From contig QAKL01000120.1 of NCBI GenBank assembly GCA_003343815.1, positions 1 to 7,519 of the forward strand: a stretch of 7,519 nt of DNA, given 5' to 3'. Position 1 is the first letter of the stretch, and every line of letters starts with the position of its first letter. The notes beneath the pieces were generated by a model that was not told the DNA's origin, made no database searches, and saw nothing but the letters and a program-made list of their open reading frames with translations. A program made the translations under genes and the position numbers. This document shows, piece after piece, positions 6,519 to 7,519 of this stretch. This stretch comes from Clostridiales bacterium (GTDB lineage Bacteria; Bacillota; Peptococcia; Peptococcales; Peptococcaceae).

Positions 6519-6550
6519 AAAAAACCGCCCCTGCAAAATAACAGGGACGG
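6519..6550 (-). terminator. Rho-independent terminator of the serC T-box leader
   Basis: On the minus strand CCGTCCCTG (6550-6542) and CAGGGGCGG (6533-6525) form a 9-bp stem with one G-U pair and an 8-base loop, followed by TTTTTT (6524-6519). The 5' arm also contains the CCCGTCCC needed by the competing antiterminator with the T-box sequence, so folding is mutually exclusive. It lies 23 bases upstream of the serC ribosome binding site. Confidence 0.93.
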
Positions 6551-6746
6551 GAGAAATACCCGCGGTGCCACCCAAATTGTCAAATATTGACCGCTTAAAA
6601 GCTATAAAGGGCTGACCCTCCGAAACGGCAACTCCAAAGTGGAACGTCATATCTTTATATCGGCTCACACCTTGCGCCGACTCTCTGAGATAAAGGAAAG
6701 ATGACTTAGTTTTTTCATCGTTGTAATGATATATGAAATTTATATT
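6519..6746 (-). promoter_or_regulatory. T-box riboswitch leader, probably tRNA-Ser responsive
   Basis: The minus strand carries the conserved T-box TGGGTGGCACCGCGGGT (6574-6558), which pairs with the CCA end of uncharged tRNA and forms the antiterminator with CCCGTCCC. Upstream are Stem I elements: AGAGAG (6686-6681) and a hairpin TCGGC/GCCGA (6680-6676 and 6664-6660) whose loop holds GGTGTGA (6671-6665). The likely specifier is TCC at 6643-6641, a Ser codon followed by a purine, just before TTTGGAG. A hairpin GTCAA/TTGAC (6591-6579) just ahead of the T-box fits Stem III. When serine is scarce, uncharged tRNA-Ser should stabilise the antiterminator and allow serC-serA transcription. The 5' limit is estimated from the promoter. 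Confidence 0.95.
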
Positions 6747-6752
6747 TCTTGC

Positions 6753-6781
6753 AGAATATCATTATTTCGCTTAATTGTCAA
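6753..6781 (-). promoter_or_regulatory. SigA-type promoter of the serC-serA operon
   Basis: The minus strand has a perfect -35 TTGACA (6781-6776), a 17-base spacer and TATTCT (6758-6753) as -10. Transcription would start near 6746, giving a leader of about 260 bases that holds the whole T-box structure. Confidence 0.75.
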
Positions 6782-6879
6782 GAGAAATTTATAAAATCAG
6801 CAAAAAAATTTTAGCACGGTGATAATTTATATGTTTTTGTTTTTTAGTTTTCATAAAAAAATAATAGCTTCTGTTCTAT

Positions 6880-6921
6880 TTTACATAGATTTTACTTTAT
6901 TCTGCTTTTTTGTTTTACAAT
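6880..6921 (+). promoter_or_regulatory. Candidate PhoP boxes and promoter of pstS
   Basis: TTTACA (6880-6885) and TTTACT (6891-6896) are spaced exactly 11 bases start to start, as in Bacillus-type PhoP boxes (TT-A-CA repeats on one helix face). A further TTTACA lies at 6914-6919. TACAAT at 6916-6921 could be the -10 box, with TTTACT as a weak -35 at 19 bases; this suboptimal spacing suits an activator-dependent promoter. The region is very T-rich, so chance matches are a real risk. Confidence 0.42.
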
Positions 6922-6984
6922 AGTTTGTTAATCTTAGAGACGTTGAAAGGACAAATAAAAAAATGTGAAAGGAGATCTTTCGAA

Positions 6985-7519
6985 ATGAAAAAGATCGCAA
7001 GTATGTTGTTAGTTGGTTTATTGGCAGTAGGGCTTTTGAGCGGCTGCGGAGCAAAAGATGTGAGCGGAACGGTATCGACCGATGGCTCGACTTCCATGGA
7101 AAAAGTAATCGGCGCTTTGGGCGAAGATTTTATGGCAAATAATAAAGGCGTGACCTTTACTTACAATCCTACCGGTTCCGGCAGCGGTATCAAAGCTGTT
7201 TCCGAGGGGCGCTGCGATATCGGATTATCCAGCCGTAATTTGAAGGACGAGGAAGTAAAAAGCGGTTTAAAGGAAACTGTTTTGGCTTATGACGGTATCG
7301 CCGTAATTGTCAATCCGGAAAACCAGGTTGCTGATTTATCCTTGGAGGATATCGCAAAAATCTACACCGGTGAAGTAACTAACTGGAAAGACCTCGGCGG
7401 CAATGACGCGGAAATCGTCGTTATCGGCCGTGAAGCAGGCAGCGGTACCCGCGACGGCTTTGAGTCTATCACCGAGACAAAAGACGCTTGCGTTTATCGT
7501 CAGGAATTAACCTCCACCG
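6985..7519 (+). CDS. pstS: Phosphate ABC transporter substrate-binding lipoprotein (3' end outside window)
   Basis: PstS captures phosphate outside the membrane and delivers it to the PstCAB transporter. The gene is open at the window end, so only the first 178 residues are seen. A lipoprotein signal peptide is clear: M-K-K, a hydrophobic stretch to residue 18, and lipobox L-S-G-C with C21 as the lipidated residue. The mature part shows the phosphate-binding segments of the family: T-D-G-S-T-S-M (32-38), P-T-G-S-G-S-G (62-68), C-D-I-G-L-S-S-R (77-84) and G-R-E-A-G-S-G-T-R (148-156). GGAG at 6971-6974 is 10 bases before ATG, slightly long. The gene is divergent from serC; pstC, pstA, pstB and phoU would be expected downstream but are not in view. 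Confidence 0.95.
   Translation, partial: MKKIASMLLVGLLAVGLLSGCGAKDVSGTVSTDGSTSMEKVIGALGEDFMANNKGVTFTYNPTGSGSGIKAVSEGRCDIGLSSRNLKDEEVKSGLKETVLAYDGIAVIVNPENQVADLSLEDIAKIYTGEVTNWKDLGGNDAEIVVIGREAGSGTRDGFESITETKDACVYRQELTST

Noticed and set aside
6570..6591. TTGACA-like sequence inside the T-box leader
   Set aside because: It belongs to the GTCAA/TTGAC hairpin before the T-box and has no matching -10 box.
5394..6668. Longer serC frame starting at 6668
   Set aside because: The extra N-terminus is the T-box leader read as protein. AGGAGG and the family's normal first residues place the start at 6482.
1..7519. CRISPR array, tRNA, rRNA or insertion sequence
   Set aside because: No spaced repeats, cloverleaf, rRNA core sequence, transposase frame or terminal inverted repeats were seen on reading either strand.

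Overview
The window looks like a low-to-mid GC Bacillota (Firmicutes) chromosome, most likely Clostridia. The grounds are strong AGGAGG-type ribosome binding sites, a T-box leader, a short clostridial-type SerA, a PBSX-like XkdX micro-gene and a phi-LC3-type holin. No species-level call is possible from the sequence alone.

Positions 1-4143 are the distal (tail and lysis) end of a prophage or phage-tail-like element, almost all on the + strand. In order: the C-terminus of a tail-fibre-like protein (cut by the window edge), an unrecognised beta-rich 124-residue protein translationally coupled to it, a 42-residue XkdX-family protein, a 362-residue protein with a glycine-zipper N-terminus and a coiled-coil body, a minus-strand cargo gene with ankyrin-like helical hairpins, then a lysis cassette of a one-TM phage membrane protein, an LC3-type holin and a zinc N-acetylmuramoyl-L-alanine amidase. 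The minus-strand gene sits inside the late region, converges on the 362-residue gene with a 2-base gap and diverges from the lysis cassette, as expected of a phage 'moron'.

A hairpin with A and T tails at 4144-4177 separates the phage-derived genes from ordinary host genes and can terminate transcription from both sides. No integrase, tRNA or att repeat is visible, so the exact prophage boundary is not fixed.

Positions 4192-6781 are a minus-strand serine biosynthesis operon, serC-serA: phosphoserine aminotransferase, then 3-phosphoglycerate dehydrogenase with a C-terminal ACT domain. Its leader is a T-box riboswitch with a canonical T-box sequence, a probable UCC (Ser) specifier and an intrinsic terminator, driven by a TTGACA/TATTCT promoter. 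Serine output is therefore likely controlled by uncharged tRNA-Ser, with possible allosteric control through ACT.

From 6985 to the window end, a divergent + strand gene encodes the N-terminal 178 residues of the lipoprotein PstS, the phosphate-binding component of the Pst ABC transporter. TTTAC-type repeats upstream could be PhoP boxes. The 502-base gap between serC and pstS is largely explained by the T-box leader and the two promoters; 6782-6879 is AT-rich and I see nothing definite there.
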